DNA of 37,337 bases from Flavobacteriales bacterium. Its GTDB lineage: Bacteria > Bacteroidota > Bacteroidia > NS11-12g > UBA955. The stretch covers positions 1 through 37,337 of the forward strand of contig CANMCY010000022.1 in the NCBI GenBank assembly GCA_947496375.1. The letters run 5' to 3'. The position numbers and the translations under genes are program-made. The notes below the pieces were generated by a model. That model saw nothing but the letters and a program-made list of their open reading frames with translations, searched no databases and was not told the DNA's origin. This document shows, in pieces, positions 1 to 7,743 of the stretch. Position 1 is the stretch's first letter; every line of letters starts with the position of its first letter.

Positions 1-1
1 G

Positions 2-754
2 ACGCTTTCTGTAGGATCCTATGTTAATCGCAATAATTGGATAGATTTTTCGGGAAAATACAGGGCTCAAAACTGGTTAAAGGTCGGTGAGATATCAGGA
101 TTTAGTAGCAGAGGGCCCACTCCTGACGGCAGAATGAAACCCGATATCGCGGCACCGGGACAGATGGTGGCATCTGCTGTCCATAACCGGCAGTTTGCCC
201 CCTGGATGGCTGAAAACACCCTCTATCAAAGTCAGTTTAACGGTGAAACCCAATACTGGACCATGTTTAGCGGAACCAGTATGGCGGCACCTCATGCTGC
301 CGGAATTGTTGCATTGATGCTGGAAGCAAATCCTCAACTTAAACTGAACGAAATCAAACAAATTTTACGAACCACCGCAATCAGGGATGACTTGACAGGT
401 GCTGACAGCAACAATAACTTTGGTTATGGCCGCATCAATGCCCTGGATGCTGTAAAAATGGCTTCGGCTATGAATCATGTTCATTTAACAGGTTTAACAG
501 AAACGGAATTTGTACTTTATCCTGCGCCGGCCGGCCATTTCATAAACATTCGGAAAATAACAGGAAGCAACGCCAAGATTCGACTGGAATTGAAAGATCT
601 GCAGGGAAGGAGTGTGATGAAAAAAACACTGTTCCCGGCACAAAATGGATTTTACCAGACAAGCCTGACCGGTTTGAGTCAGGGGGTGTATTTATATGAA
701 ATTAATGAAGGAAATGTGGTGCAGAAGGGGCAAATTATGATTCAGCATCCATAG
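2..754 (+). CDS. Secreted subtilase (S8 family), 5'-truncated, with T9SS type A sorting domain
   Basis: The frame is open from base 2, so the gene begins before the window; about 250 C-terminal residues remain. The first residues read as the late part of a peptidase S8 domain: TVGSY, then SSRGPTPDGRMKPDIAAPG, then the catalytic serine motif GTSMAAPH with the serine codon at 278-280. The catalytic Asp and His lie upstream, outside the window. After the protease domain (to about base 480) comes a roughly 80-residue beta-rich tail starting FVLYPAPAG and containing LKDLQGRSV and GVYLYEI, the pattern of a T9SS type A C-terminal sorting domain. The protein is therefore inferred to cross the outer membrane by T9SS and to act as an extracellular or cell-surface serine endopeptidase. 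Its last 20 bases overlap the 3' end of the convergent gene. Confidence 0.93.
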   Translation, partial: TLSVGSYVNRNNWIDFSGKYRAQNWLKVGEISGFSSRGPTPDGRMKPDIAAPGQMVASAVHNRQFAPWMAENTLYQSQFNGETQYWTMFSGTSMAAPHAAGIVALMLEANPQLKLNEIKQILRTTAIRDDLTGADSNNNFGYGRINALDAVKMASAMNHVHLTGLTETEFVLYPAPAGHFINIRKITGSNAKIRLELKDLQGRSVMKKTLFPAQNGFYQTSLTGLSQGVYLYEINEGNVVQKGQIMIQHP

Positions 755-1688
755 ATCCGGCTATAAAATCCAGGTAAGATTTAATGTGCCGATCCTTTTT
801 TGAAGGATAAATATCCTCAATGGTTACCATAATTCCGGTTTCTTCTACATCGCCAAAATGATGATTGATGGCGGTACCGAAAGTGCGCATGCTGGGACTT
901 AAATTCATGTAAGAATTAAACAGCGGCGGGATATTTTCGCCTAATTCCCTCACATGTTGATTCAATAATCGGTGTCCGTCTTTGTATGAAAGTCCGCTCA
1001 GTTGCTGTAAAAATTCTGTACAATCTGTTTCAGGTACAATGGCATTGGGGATGTTAACCAAGTGCTCTGTATCCGGGAAATAATGATGCATGAAGCCAAG
1101 GATCATGTCGCGGGCATTTCGGTTAAAGTGGGTGTACATGGTTACTTTACCGAAGAAATAGCGAACATTTGGATACAACACCACCAAAGCGCCCAGGCCG
1201 TCCCAAAGATTATCCAGTGAAAAAAGCCCCTTTCTGTTTTCTGCACTGGGCTGATAATGGGGTTGTACAAAGCTTCTTCCAAGTTCTATGGTGTAAGGGA
1301 AATAATCTTTAATTAAGGTTTCGCTAAATTCAAATATTTCTGTAGTGCTGAGATGAAAAGAACCATCATACTTCACGGAATCTGAACAGATCTGAAAACG
1401 ATACCCCCCAACGATTTCTTTATCCGACGGGTTCCATACAATGAGTTGTTTATAGGGCTTTTCTCCTAAATCAAATTCATCAATGTCGGTGGGTTTGCCA
1501 CTGCCGCCACCGGCTTCCCTGAAGCTCCATTCGCGAAGGCGCCCAACCTCCTTCATTAATGCCGGCTTTGTGTTTCCGTCAAAAATGTAGATTTGGTTAC
1601 CAATGTTGTGAGTCTGCCTAATAAAAATGTCCGGAGTCAGTTCTTCCAACAGACTTTCAACGGGCACTTTTTGAATGATGGGCATCAT
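735..1688 (-). CDS. glsB: GNAT-like N-acyltransferase, probable glycine N-acyltransferase (GlsB-like)
   Basis: 317-aa cytoplasmic or membrane-associated protein without signal peptide. It resembles the GNAT/autoinducer-synthase-fold 'hemolysin' acyltransferases (OlsB/GlsB group): an early segment GGYRFQIC, the conserved ELGRSFVQPHYQ around residue 140, then LWDGLGALV and YFFGKVTMY. In Bacteroides thetaiotaomicron GlsB transfers a 3-hydroxyacyl chain from ACP to glycine and GlsA O-acylates the product to give glycine lipid. The gene directly upstream (35 bp) is a GlsA-like acyltransferase, which supports this assignment over an ornithine-lipid role. Two ATG codons stand in tandem; I take the first. 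The 3' end overlaps the convergent subtilase by 20 bp. The amino-acid substrate is inferred from the pair and not visible in the sequence. Confidence 0.78.
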   Translation of the reverse strand: MMPIIQKVPVESLLEELTPDIFIRQTHNIGNQIYIFDGNTKPALMKEVGRLREWSFREAGGGSGKPTDIDEFDLGEKPYKQLIVWNPSDKEIVGGYRFQICSDSVKYDGSFHLSTTEIFEFSETLIKDYFPYTIELGRSFVQPHYQPSAENRKGLFSLDNLWDGLGALVVLYPNVRYFFGKVTMYTHFNRNARDMILGFMHHYFPDTEHLVNIPNAIVPETDCTEFLQQLSGLSYKDGHRLLNQHVRELGENIPPLFNSYMNLSPSMRTFGTAINHHFGDVEETGIMVTIEDIYPSKKDRHIKSYLDFIAGSMDAES

Positions 1689-1723
1689 GTTGTTTGCAAG
1701 TTTAAGAAAGAAACATCAAAAGG

Positions 1724-2578
1724 TTATCCCTTATCGGTAATAAAGGTTTCAAAATCGACTGTATTTTCTCTCAGCGTGTAAACATAGGATCTCAGTAGCT
1801 GAGCCCATTCGTGTTGACTATATCTGTTATCGAATGTGGTCCAGGGGATAGGCCTACCGTACCTCACATGTATTTTTTTATTTTTTTGTTTAAACATTTC
1901 ATCGGGAAGATAAAACATCTCCAGATTGGCTTTTAACCCGATTCGTTTTCGAAAATTGGCTAGGTTGTAAAACCAGTTTGAATTTTTACCGGTCACATGC
2001 ACCGGAATCACAGGTTTTTGATACTTGATAGCCCTGCTGATGAAGGCCTTATTCCAGGTTAAATCCTGAATTACGCCACGGACTTTTCTTGAGCATAAAC
2101 CTGCCGGAAAAATCAGTACCAGCCGGTCTGAGGCATACATTTCTTCAATTTTCTTTAATTGTTCACGACCTTTTGTACCGATCTTGTTTACACCGATAAA
2201 AACATCATTAAATTGGGGTAAATTCAATAAAACGTCATTGACAATGAATGTAATATCCTGGCGGGCTCTGGCCGTTTGGCACAGCAATATCATTCCATCC
2301 ATGCCCCCCAACGGGTGATTGGCAGCCACAATTGCGCCTCCTTCGGTTGGCAAATGTTCATGGCCGTCGCTGTCATGGTGCACCCCGAATGCTTGTAAAA
2401 TATTGCAGGCAAAAGCTATACCGGTTGTTGCAGTCTCGTTTTTAAGAAACCCGTTTATTTCATCCTGGTGCAAAGTTTTTTTAATCCATCGAAAAATAAA
2501 TCCTGGAATGAACTTAGCAAGTCCAGGGTTCTTGCCCCTGAAAATCTTTTCAATATCTATCTGAACAGGCGTGTTCAT
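1724..2578 (-). CDS. glsA: Lysophospholipid acyltransferase-like protein (GlsA-like O-acyltransferase)
   Basis: 284-aa protein of the PlsC/LPLAT superfamily. Block I reads NHPLGGMDG (H88 to D94), so five residues separate His and Asp instead of the four in PlsC; this spacing is usual for the LPLAT subgroup linked to GlsA and OlsA-like enzymes. Block II is FPAGLCSR where PlsC has FPEGTRS. A later block, KPVIPVHVTG, fits the third acyltransferase motif. No cleavable signal peptide is evident, so the protein probably sits on the inner face of the inner membrane. It lies 33 bp downstream of the DUF2279 gene and 35 bp upstream of the glsB-like gene. Likely role: O-acylation of N-acyl glycine to mature glycine lipid. 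General glycerophospholipid acylation is the alternative. Confidence 0.78.
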   Translation of the reverse strand: MNTPVQIDIEKIFRGKNPGLAKFIPGFIFRWIKKTLHQDEINGFLKNETATTGIAFACNILQAFGVHHDSDGHEHLPTEGGAIVAANHPLGGMDGMILLCQTARARQDITFIVNDVLLNLPQFNDVFIGVNKIGTKGREQLKKIEEMYASDRLVLIFPAGLCSRKVRGVIQDLTWNKAFISRAIKYQKPVIPVHVTGKNSNWFYNLANFRKRIGLKANLEMFYLPDEMFKQKNKKIHVRYGRPIPWTTFDNRYSQHEWAQLLRSYVYTLRENTVDFETFITDKG

Positions 2579-2611
2579 CGCTTTGCAATGATAGGCAATT
2601 GTGTCTGGTTA

Positions 2612-3529
2612 TTACCAATACAGGGGATGAAAGGTTGGATTGTTTTTGCCTGTGAACTCAAAAACAGGCATTGGTATTCTTATTTTATCGGTAATATACG
2701 CTAAAGCTCGAACTGCTTTATTGGGATGCTTCTTGAGGTAGCCGAAAGAGATACTGGGGCCAATGTAATATTGTCTGTTTCTTTTTATGTGGCTATAATC
2801 CTGAACCCTGCCATCCGCATCTTTCCAGATATTGTCATCACCACCTAGCATACCATCTGCGCCATAACCCAGGTTTATGCCTAGCCAGCGAGGCCAAAAA
2901 TTCGGACGCTCCTTTATTCGCTCAGGATTGATATCTATCCAATACGTTTGTCCGTTATAATCCTTAAGCATTCTGCTTGGGGTATTGGAGCCCAGCATAT
3001 CAGGTCTTTTTGCGGCAAAGTGAGATGGGCGAAATGAAAATCTAATGGGAATTCGGGCTTTGCCCCAATGCCAGTTTTGAATTCCGGCAAACAGACTGCC
3101 GGCGGCATTGGCAATGATATCGCCAGAGCTTGCACCCCACCCGCTGCTTTTCCCATCGAAATATTCAATAGGCATTTGAAATGCCAAGCTAAAACCGGTA
3201 CCCAGTAAAGCACTTTTCTTTTGGCTATAGCCACTGTAGCGAAAAGCGGCAGAGGCAGCAGTAGCAGAAAAATACGCACCAAAAACATGACCAGCTTTGT
3301 CGATTTGAAGCCAGTTTTTGTTGTCATTTACCCAATGAAAAGAACGCTTCGTTTCCTTGCTGTACCAGGTTTTATAAAGTGTAGCATGGGTTCCAATGGT
3401 GAGGGTAGATAGTCCAATCCATGCACTTCTTTTTCTATTATTTGAATAAATCGTTGTATCCTGAGAATATAAACTATTTATTGAAGTAAATATCAATAAA
3501 AATATAATATACTGATATTTATAAAACAA
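2612..3529 (-). CDS. Exported DUF2279 family protein, TTG start
   Basis: 305-aa protein with an N-terminal signal peptide (hydrophobic IIFLLIFTSIN, likely cleavage near LYSQ) and the DUF2279/YfiM pattern: DKAGHVFGAYF near residue 75, GYSQKKSALLGTGFSLAFQ, then EYFDGKSSGWGASSGDIIANAAGS. The conserved Asp, His and Gly residues recall small envelope proteins of unknown biochemical role. The C-terminal half (RWLGINLGYGADGMLGG and later GPSISFGYLKK) looks beta-barrel-like. The only usable start is TTG at 3529-3527: no ATG occurs before residue 165. It sits two sense codons after the stop of the upstream mutase and in the same frame, so translation is probably coupled by termination-reinitiation. 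The downstream neighbours are glycine-lipid genes. Confidence 0.82.
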   Translation of the reverse strand: MFYKYQYIIFLLIFTSINSLYSQDTTIYSNNRKRSAWIGLSTLTIGTHATLYKTWYSKETKRSFHWVNDNKNWLQIDKAGHVFGAYFSATAASAAFRYSGYSQKKSALLGTGFSLAFQMPIEYFDGKSSGWGASSGDIIANAAGSLFAGIQNWHWGKARIPIRFSFRPSHFAAKRPDMLGSNTPSRMLKDYNGQTYWIDINPERIKERPNFWPRWLGINLGYGADGMLGGDDNIWKDADGRVQDYSHIKRNRQYYIGPSISFGYLKKHPNKAVRALAYITDKIRIPMPVFEFTGKNNPTFHPLYW

Positions 3530-3535
3530 TTTAAT

Positions 3536-4936
3536 TTAGTTTAAAATAGAGTTTTTAACCGCATCCAATATGGAAAATGCAGCTGCAGAATTGACCGATT
3601 CTGCATATACTCGAAGAACCGGTTCAGTACCGCTGGGGCGTATCATCACCCAGCCCGCATCGCCCAGTCGAAATTTAAATCCATCTGTGTCCTCTATGGA
3701 TTGCACAATGTAGCTGCCAAAGGTGGCGTAATCACCCGCTTTACACTGGTTTACGATATTGTCTTTGGTTTCGGTATCCAGGTGTAAGTCATATCGCTCC
3801 ACGGCAAAAGAGCCGATGTTTTTGTAAATATCCGCAATGAGCTCAGAAATACTCTTGCCGGTTTTTGCCATGTATTCCAGCAAAACCAATCCCATCCAGA
3901 TGCCATCTCTTTCGGGTATATGTCCCTTGATGGCAATTCCTCCACTTTCCTCGGCACCAATCAGCACATCCTCTGTCACCATGTACTCACAAATGTATTT
4001 GAATCCTATCTTGGTAGTGATGGTATGCAGCCCTTTCACCTTGCATAATTGCTCAACCTTATCACTCACACTGAAGCTTTTGACTACTTTCCCGGAAAAC
4101 CCTTTATATTCAGTCAAATAATTAATAAGCAGCAATATAAGGTGATGGCTATCCACAAAACGGCCTTTTTCATCAAAGAAACCGATCCTATCTGCATCAC
4201 CATCGGTGGCAAGACCACACAGAAAGCGGTCATTATTTTCTATTAAGCTGCTAATTTCGGGCAAGTTTTTCAGTATGGGTTCAGGCGCCCTGCCATTAAA
4301 TCCGGGATTGTGGGTAGCATGCAGCAGTGTGGCATCGGGAAGCAGTTTTTTTATCACATTTTGTCCGGCTCCAAACATGGCATCATAAACAAGCCCATGC
4401 GAAATAGACTGTAGTGCCTCCATGTCAAAACTGTTTCTCACATGCTCTAGGTAAAGGTCTTCAAGTTCAGCCCGAACTATATAGTCCATTTTTTCATAAT
4501 GACTCAGGGGCAGGGCCGGAGAGATGTCCCTGTCGCTGATCATGCTTTCCACCTCGTCAATTACAGACTGGGTGGCTGGTCCGCCATATCCCGCTTTTAT
4601 TTTAAAACCATTGTAAGTGGGAGGGTTATGGCTGGCAGTAATAATGATACCGGCATCCGCACCGAGTTTTTTGGCACCTAAACTTACCATAGGGGTGCTT
4701 ACGATGCCTTTAGCCAGATGCACTACAATGCCTTGTGAAGCTAAAATACGGGCTGTTTCTTCGGCGAACATTTCACCTCCAAACCTGCAATCATGGCCTA
4801 CAACGCAAGAGGGTTTATCAGACAGCTTCTGAAGCCACTTTGCAGTAGCCATAGCCACTTTTCTCACATTGGCAGTGGTAAAGTTATCTGCGATTATTTC
4901 ACGCCATCCATCGGTTCCAAATTTAATTTTATACAT
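3536..4936 (-). CDS. Alpha-D-phosphohexomutase (phosphoglucomutase/phosphomannomutase family)
   Basis: 466-aa cytoplasmic enzyme with all four hallmark loops of the alpha-D-phosphohexomutase superfamily: catalytic phosphoserine loop TASHNP (S102), Mg-binding loop DGDADR (D245, D247, D249), sugar-specificity loop EESGG (329-333) and phosphate-binding loop RPSGTEP (433-439). It begins with FGTDGWR, typical of the bacterial PGM/PMM-like subgroup. It interconverts hexose 1- and 6-phosphates and so feeds polysaccharide or envelope sugar synthesis. The specificity loop does not let me separate glucose, mannose or glucosamine. The ATG start lies 18 bp after the stop of the upstream exported-protein gene and the stop is 6 bp before the next start, so it is internal to an operon. 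Length is normal for the family. Confidence 0.93.
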   Translation of the reverse strand: MYKIKFGTDGWREIIADNFTTANVRKVAMATAKWLQKLSDKPSCVVGHDCRFGGEMFAEETARILASQGIVVHLAKGIVSTPMVSLGAKKLGADAGIIITASHNPPTYNGFKIKAGYGGPATQSVIDEVESMISDRDISPALPLSHYEKMDYIVRAELEDLYLEHVRNSFDMEALQSISHGLVYDAMFGAGQNVIKKLLPDATLLHATHNPGFNGRAPEPILKNLPEISSLIENNDRFLCGLATDGDADRIGFFDEKGRFVDSHHLILLLINYLTEYKGFSGKVVKSFSVSDKVEQLCKVKGLHTITTKIGFKYICEYMVTEDVLIGAEESGGIAIKGHIPERDGIWMGLVLLEYMAKTGKSISELIADIYKNIGSFAVERYDLHLDTETKDNIVNQCKAGDYATFGSYIVQSIEDTDGFKFRLGDAGWVMIRPSGTEPVLRVYAESVNSAAAFSILDAVKNSILN

Positions 4937-4954
4937 ATAATGGTAGTTTTAGTT

Positions 4955-6058
4955 TTAATAAAATTGTACATATCTGCTCACCTGCGACCAGTTATATACA
5001 TTCAATGCTTTTAAGTATTTATGTGAGTCCCATTCCGGAATCAGGGTACTGTTGATACGCGTCAACACCATGTCGTATGATTTTTCCTGTACTATATCTT
5101 CCATGGTTTTGTAGCGATAAAGTAATCCCCATTGGTCTACATCATCCACAGTTACAGGGTTTAAGGGCTTGTTGTTGATAAAAATGACAATGCTTTTTAC
5201 ATCGTAACGAATGCCCTTATTGGGCAATAATTTCCATTCTTCATGAAAATCAATCCCGGTAACCAAAATATCTGACTTTAAGGTTTTGTAATCATAATAT
5301 TTGTCAGCGCCCAGATTAAATAGTACATCCTTGTTTTCATTCAAAAATTTTTGAATGTTGCTCATAATCATATTTCCCGGATCATCAGGATCTTCAGTGT
5401 GGGCTATAAGTTTATAGTATACCGCTTTGGTTTGGGGTATGATGTAATTTCCCTCGATACTCCGCCCGTTGTAAAATGCTTTATCACGCATGCGAATGGA
5501 AGATTCCGGGTTTTTGGTAAAAGTCTTTCTTCCAAATTGAACTACATTGAAGTTGTAATTTCTGCTGTAAAGGGCATCAGTGAGACTGATGGCTGCCGGT
5601 CCATTCACATTGCATTCCAGCATTAAGGATGAAAGTTTAGCCCAGTTTTCCTTTAGATCTACATAACCATAGCTGACTTTACCTTTGGGTCCATCGTTGA
5701 TAAAGGAAATACCAATAATGGTAAATGATGTTTTATTTCTTCCGCTGCTCCAGAATTCATGAAGAAATACGTTGGCAGTCTTATTGAATCTTGTATCTGA
5801 GGATTGTTCAATAGCCTGCAATGCGGAAGGGGATATTCTTATGGTCTTTTGAGGAGAGTCCCAAAGTTTAATTTCTCCTGCAATGATGAGCTTATAGCAG
5901 TGGTTCTGCAATTCATAAACCATATTAAAACCCATGGAATCACTTTGCCGATTGATGTTTAGATTAACCAAAACTGGTTTGTTGGTGTACGCAAAGGTTT
6001 CGGTTGCAATTAGAACCGCAATAAAGCTCATGCAGCGATATAGCGTGTGCAATGGCAA
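4955..6058 (-). CDS. Exported protein of unknown function
   Basis: I do not recognise this family. The ORF of 367 aa opens with a TTG at 6058; an ATG at 6031 (residue 10) is the other candidate. The TTG version gives a signal peptide with a basic n-region (LYRC), a hydrophobic core (FIAVLIATETFA) and cleavage near FAYT. The mature part is beta-rich, with two similarly laid out halves: YKLIIAGEIKLWDSP with FTIIGISFIND, and later FNLGADKYYDY with ILVTGIDF and VKSIVIFINN. No catalytic motif, membrane span or sorting domain is seen. The layout faintly recalls the GldN/PorN motility-secretion family, but not enough to name it. It lies 10 bp downstream of gcdH and 18 bp upstream of the mutase, so it is co-transcribed with them. 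Confidence 0.8.
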   Translation of the reverse strand: MPLHTLYRCMSFIAVLIATETFAYTNKPVLVNLNINRQSDSMGFNMVYELQNHCYKLIIAGEIKLWDSPQKTIRISPSALQAIEQSSDTRFNKTANVFLHEFWSSGRNKTSFTIIGISFINDGPKGKVSYGYVDLKENWAKLSSLMLECNVNGPAAISLTDALYSRNYNFNVVQFGRKTFTKNPESSIRMRDKAFYNGRSIEGNYIIPQTKAVYYKLIAHTEDPDDPGNMIMSNIQKFLNENKDVLFNLGADKYYDYKTLKSDILVTGIDFHEEWKLLPNKGIRYDVKSIVIFINNKPLNPVTVDDVDQWGLLYRYKTMEDIVQEKSYDMVLTRINSTLIPEWDSHKYLKALNVYNWSQVSRYVQFY

Positions 6059-6068
6059 AACTTTGGTT

Positions 6069-7286
6069 TTAGGTAAAAGCGTTTTCGCCGGTGATTTCGT
6101 GCCCCAGAATCAGCAAATGAATATCGTGTGTGCCTTCATAAGTTACCACGCTTTCCAGATTAGCCATGTGGCGCATGATGGGATATTCGCCGGTAATTCC
6201 CATGCCGCCCAGCATCTGTCGTGCTTCTCTTGCAATATTGAGGGCAATTTCCACATTGTTTCTTTTGGCCATAGAAATCTGTGCAGGGGTTGCCTTTCCG
6301 GCATCCATTAATTGACCCAAACGCCATACCAGTAACTGAGCTTTAGATATTTCAGTTATCATTTCGGCCAGTTTCTTTTGCTGCAGCTGAAAACCTGCTA
6401 TGGGTCTTCCAAACTGTTGTCTCTGCTTGCTGTAGCGGAGTGCGGTATCATAGCAATCCATGGCTGCACCCAATGCGCCCCAGCTTATTCCGTATCTTGC
6501 ACTGTTTAAGCAGGTGAGAGGCCCTTTAAGTCCGGAAACACCCGGCAAAATATTCTCTTTGGGTACTTTTACATCGTTGAAAACCAACTCACCGGTTGCG
6601 CTGGCTCTCAAACTCCATTTGTTGTGCGTTTCAGGGGTTGAGAAACCCTCCATTCCGCGCTCTACGATAATGCCATGTATTTTGCCTTCTTCATTTTTGG
6701 CCCATACCACGGCCATATCGGCAAAGGGAGCATTGGAAATCCACATTTTCGCACCATTTAACACAACATGATCACCGGCATCTCTGTAGTTTGTGGTCAT
6801 TCCGCCAGGATTGCTGCCATGGTCAGGTTCGGTGAGTCCGAAACAACCCATCATTTCTCCGGATGCCAGTTTAGGAAGGTATTTGCGCTTCTGCTCTTCA
6901 CTGCCAAATTTATAAATGGGATACATTACCAGACTTCCCTGAACACTGGCGGTGCTTCTAATGCCACTGTCACATCTTTCCAGTTCCATCATGATTAGGC
7001 CATACGTGGTATAATCCATTCCTCCACATCCATATTCAGATGGCAATTGGGGGCCAAATGCACCCACACCGGCCAGTCCGGAAATGATATGATGTGGAAA
7101 CTCTGCCCGTTGTGCATAGTATTCAATTATGGGTGACAGGTCTTTTTTAACCCAGTCTCGCACCGAATCGCGGATTAGCTTCTGCTCTTCAGTAAGCAAA
7201 TCGTCCACACCCATGAAATCGGGGGCTTTATAGTTGTCTTTTCCTCGGTTGGAGGCGTATAATTCGTCGAGATTTTGTGCCTGCAT
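6069..7286 (-). CDS. gcdH: Glutaryl-CoA dehydrogenase (acyl-CoA dehydrogenase family)
   Basis: FAD-dependent acyl-CoA dehydrogenase, 405 aa from the chosen ATG at 7286. It tracks mitochondrial glutaryl-CoA dehydrogenase closely: GIRSTASVQGSLV (with Arg110), GCFGLTEPDHGSNP, WSLRASATGELVF, LNSARYGISWG, RQQFGRPI, RQMLGGMGI and the catalytic-base loop TYEGTHDIH (E384). It oxidises and decarboxylates glutaryl-CoA to crotonyl-CoA in lysine/tryptophan degradation. The active-site Glu position and the Arg distinguish it from short-chain and isovaleryl enzymes. An in-frame ATG also exists at 7313, but a TAnnTTTG promoter element (7303-7310) lies just after it, so the downstream ATG (protein start MQAQNLDELY) is preferred. 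This is the first gene of the minus-strand tandem running to 735. Confidence 0.93.
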   Translation of the reverse strand: MQAQNLDELYASNRGKDNYKAPDFMGVDDLLTEEQKLIRDSVRDWVKKDLSPIIEYYAQRAEFPHHIISGLAGVGAFGPQLPSEYGCGGMDYTTYGLIMMELERCDSGIRSTASVQGSLVMYPIYKFGSEEQKRKYLPKLASGEMMGCFGLTEPDHGSNPGGMTTNYRDAGDHVVLNGAKMWISNAPFADMAVVWAKNEEGKIHGIIVERGMEGFSTPETHNKWSLRASATGELVFNDVKVPKENILPGVSGLKGPLTCLNSARYGISWGALGAAMDCYDTALRYSKQRQQFGRPIAGFQLQQKKLAEMITEISKAQLLVWRLGQLMDAGKATPAQISMAKRNNVEIALNIAREARQMLGGMGITGEYPIMRHMANLESVVTYEGTHDIHLLILGHEITGENAFT

Positions 7287-7302
7287 TTCGTTTATTTTAT
7301 TG

Positions 7303-7336
7303 CAAAGGTACATTCTTCTGTTTTTTTGTACATCAA
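7303..7336 (-). promoter_or_regulatory. Bacteroidota-type promoter upstream of gcdH
   Basis: On the minus strand, TACCTTTG at 7310-7303 matches the Bacteroidetes -7 consensus TAnnTTTG. A TTG at 7336-7334 lies 23 nt further upstream, an acceptable spacing for the -33 element. Transcription would start near 7297, leaving about 11 nt before the ATG at 7286. This is why the longer gcdH start at 7313 is disfavoured. Confidence 0.6.
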
Positions 7337-7356
7337 TACTTAACTACATTGGCAGC

Positions 7357-7716
7357 ATGTTTGTCGTTTTTTTAGACAGTCAAGAGGTTCATTGCCCCAT
7401 AGGTGTGCATGATTTTGAGCGTAAAGAAGGAGTGAATCTGTATATAAGCGTACAAGTAACACTTAACAGGCATGTGGGCTTGGATGACCTGAATCATACG
7501 GTAGACTATACTTTGCTGGTGGATATTGTGAATGAGCAGGCAGCCATAGAAAGGCAATTGCTGGAATCTCTGGCAATAGATATTCAAGCCGCCATTCTTG
7601 CAAAATCACCTTCGATTATTGAGAAAATCCATATCCGGATTGTTAAGCCCGCTATTCCGCATTTTGGGTATGCTGCCAGTGCCTGCGGCATTGAATACAC
7701 CTTCAGCAATCAATAA
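7357..7716 (+). CDS. folB: Dihydroneopterin aldolase
   Basis: 119-aa cytoplasmic enzyme of folate biosynthesis that converts 7,8-dihydroneopterin to 6-hydroxymethyl-7,8-dihydropterin and glycolaldehyde. The sequence shows the FolB pattern from end to end: CPIGVHDFERKEG near the N-terminus (E21 corresponds to the conserved Glu), VDYTLLVDIV (Y51, catalytic Tyr), RQLLESLA, and IRIVKPAIPH with the catalytic Lys97. Length matches the family (about 120 aa). The open frame extends upstream to 7234, but homology begins only at the ATG at 7357 (MFVVFLDSQEVHCPIG), and the upstream part overlaps the divergent gcdH coding region and promoter. It is transcribed divergently from gcdH and followed 27 bp later by the TonB receptor gene. 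Confidence 0.93.
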   Translation: MFVVFLDSQEVHCPIGVHDFERKEGVNLYISVQVTLNRHVGLDDLNHTVDYTLLVDIVNEQAAIERQLLESLAIDIQAAILAKSPSIIEKIHIRIVKPAIPHFGYAASACGIEYTFSNQ

Positions 7717-7723
7717 AATATAT

Positions 7724-7731
7724 TAACTTTG
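7724..7731 (+). promoter_or_regulatory. Putative -7 promoter element before the TonB receptor
   Basis: TAACTTTG matches TAnnTTTG exactly and lies 12 nt before the ATG at 7744, so the leader would be only a few bases long. No TTG at the right -33 distance was found, so support comes only from the -7 match and its position. Confidence 0.4.
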
Positions 7732-7743
7732 TTTGCTTGTAGT

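Noticed and set aside
4955-6058. Naming the unknown exported protein GldN/PorN
   Set aside because: Only a vague layout similarity; the defining GldN motifs are not visible.
7234-7356. Longer start for the folB frame
   Set aside because: This part overlaps gcdH coding sequence and its promoter, and FolB homology starts only at the ATG at 7357.
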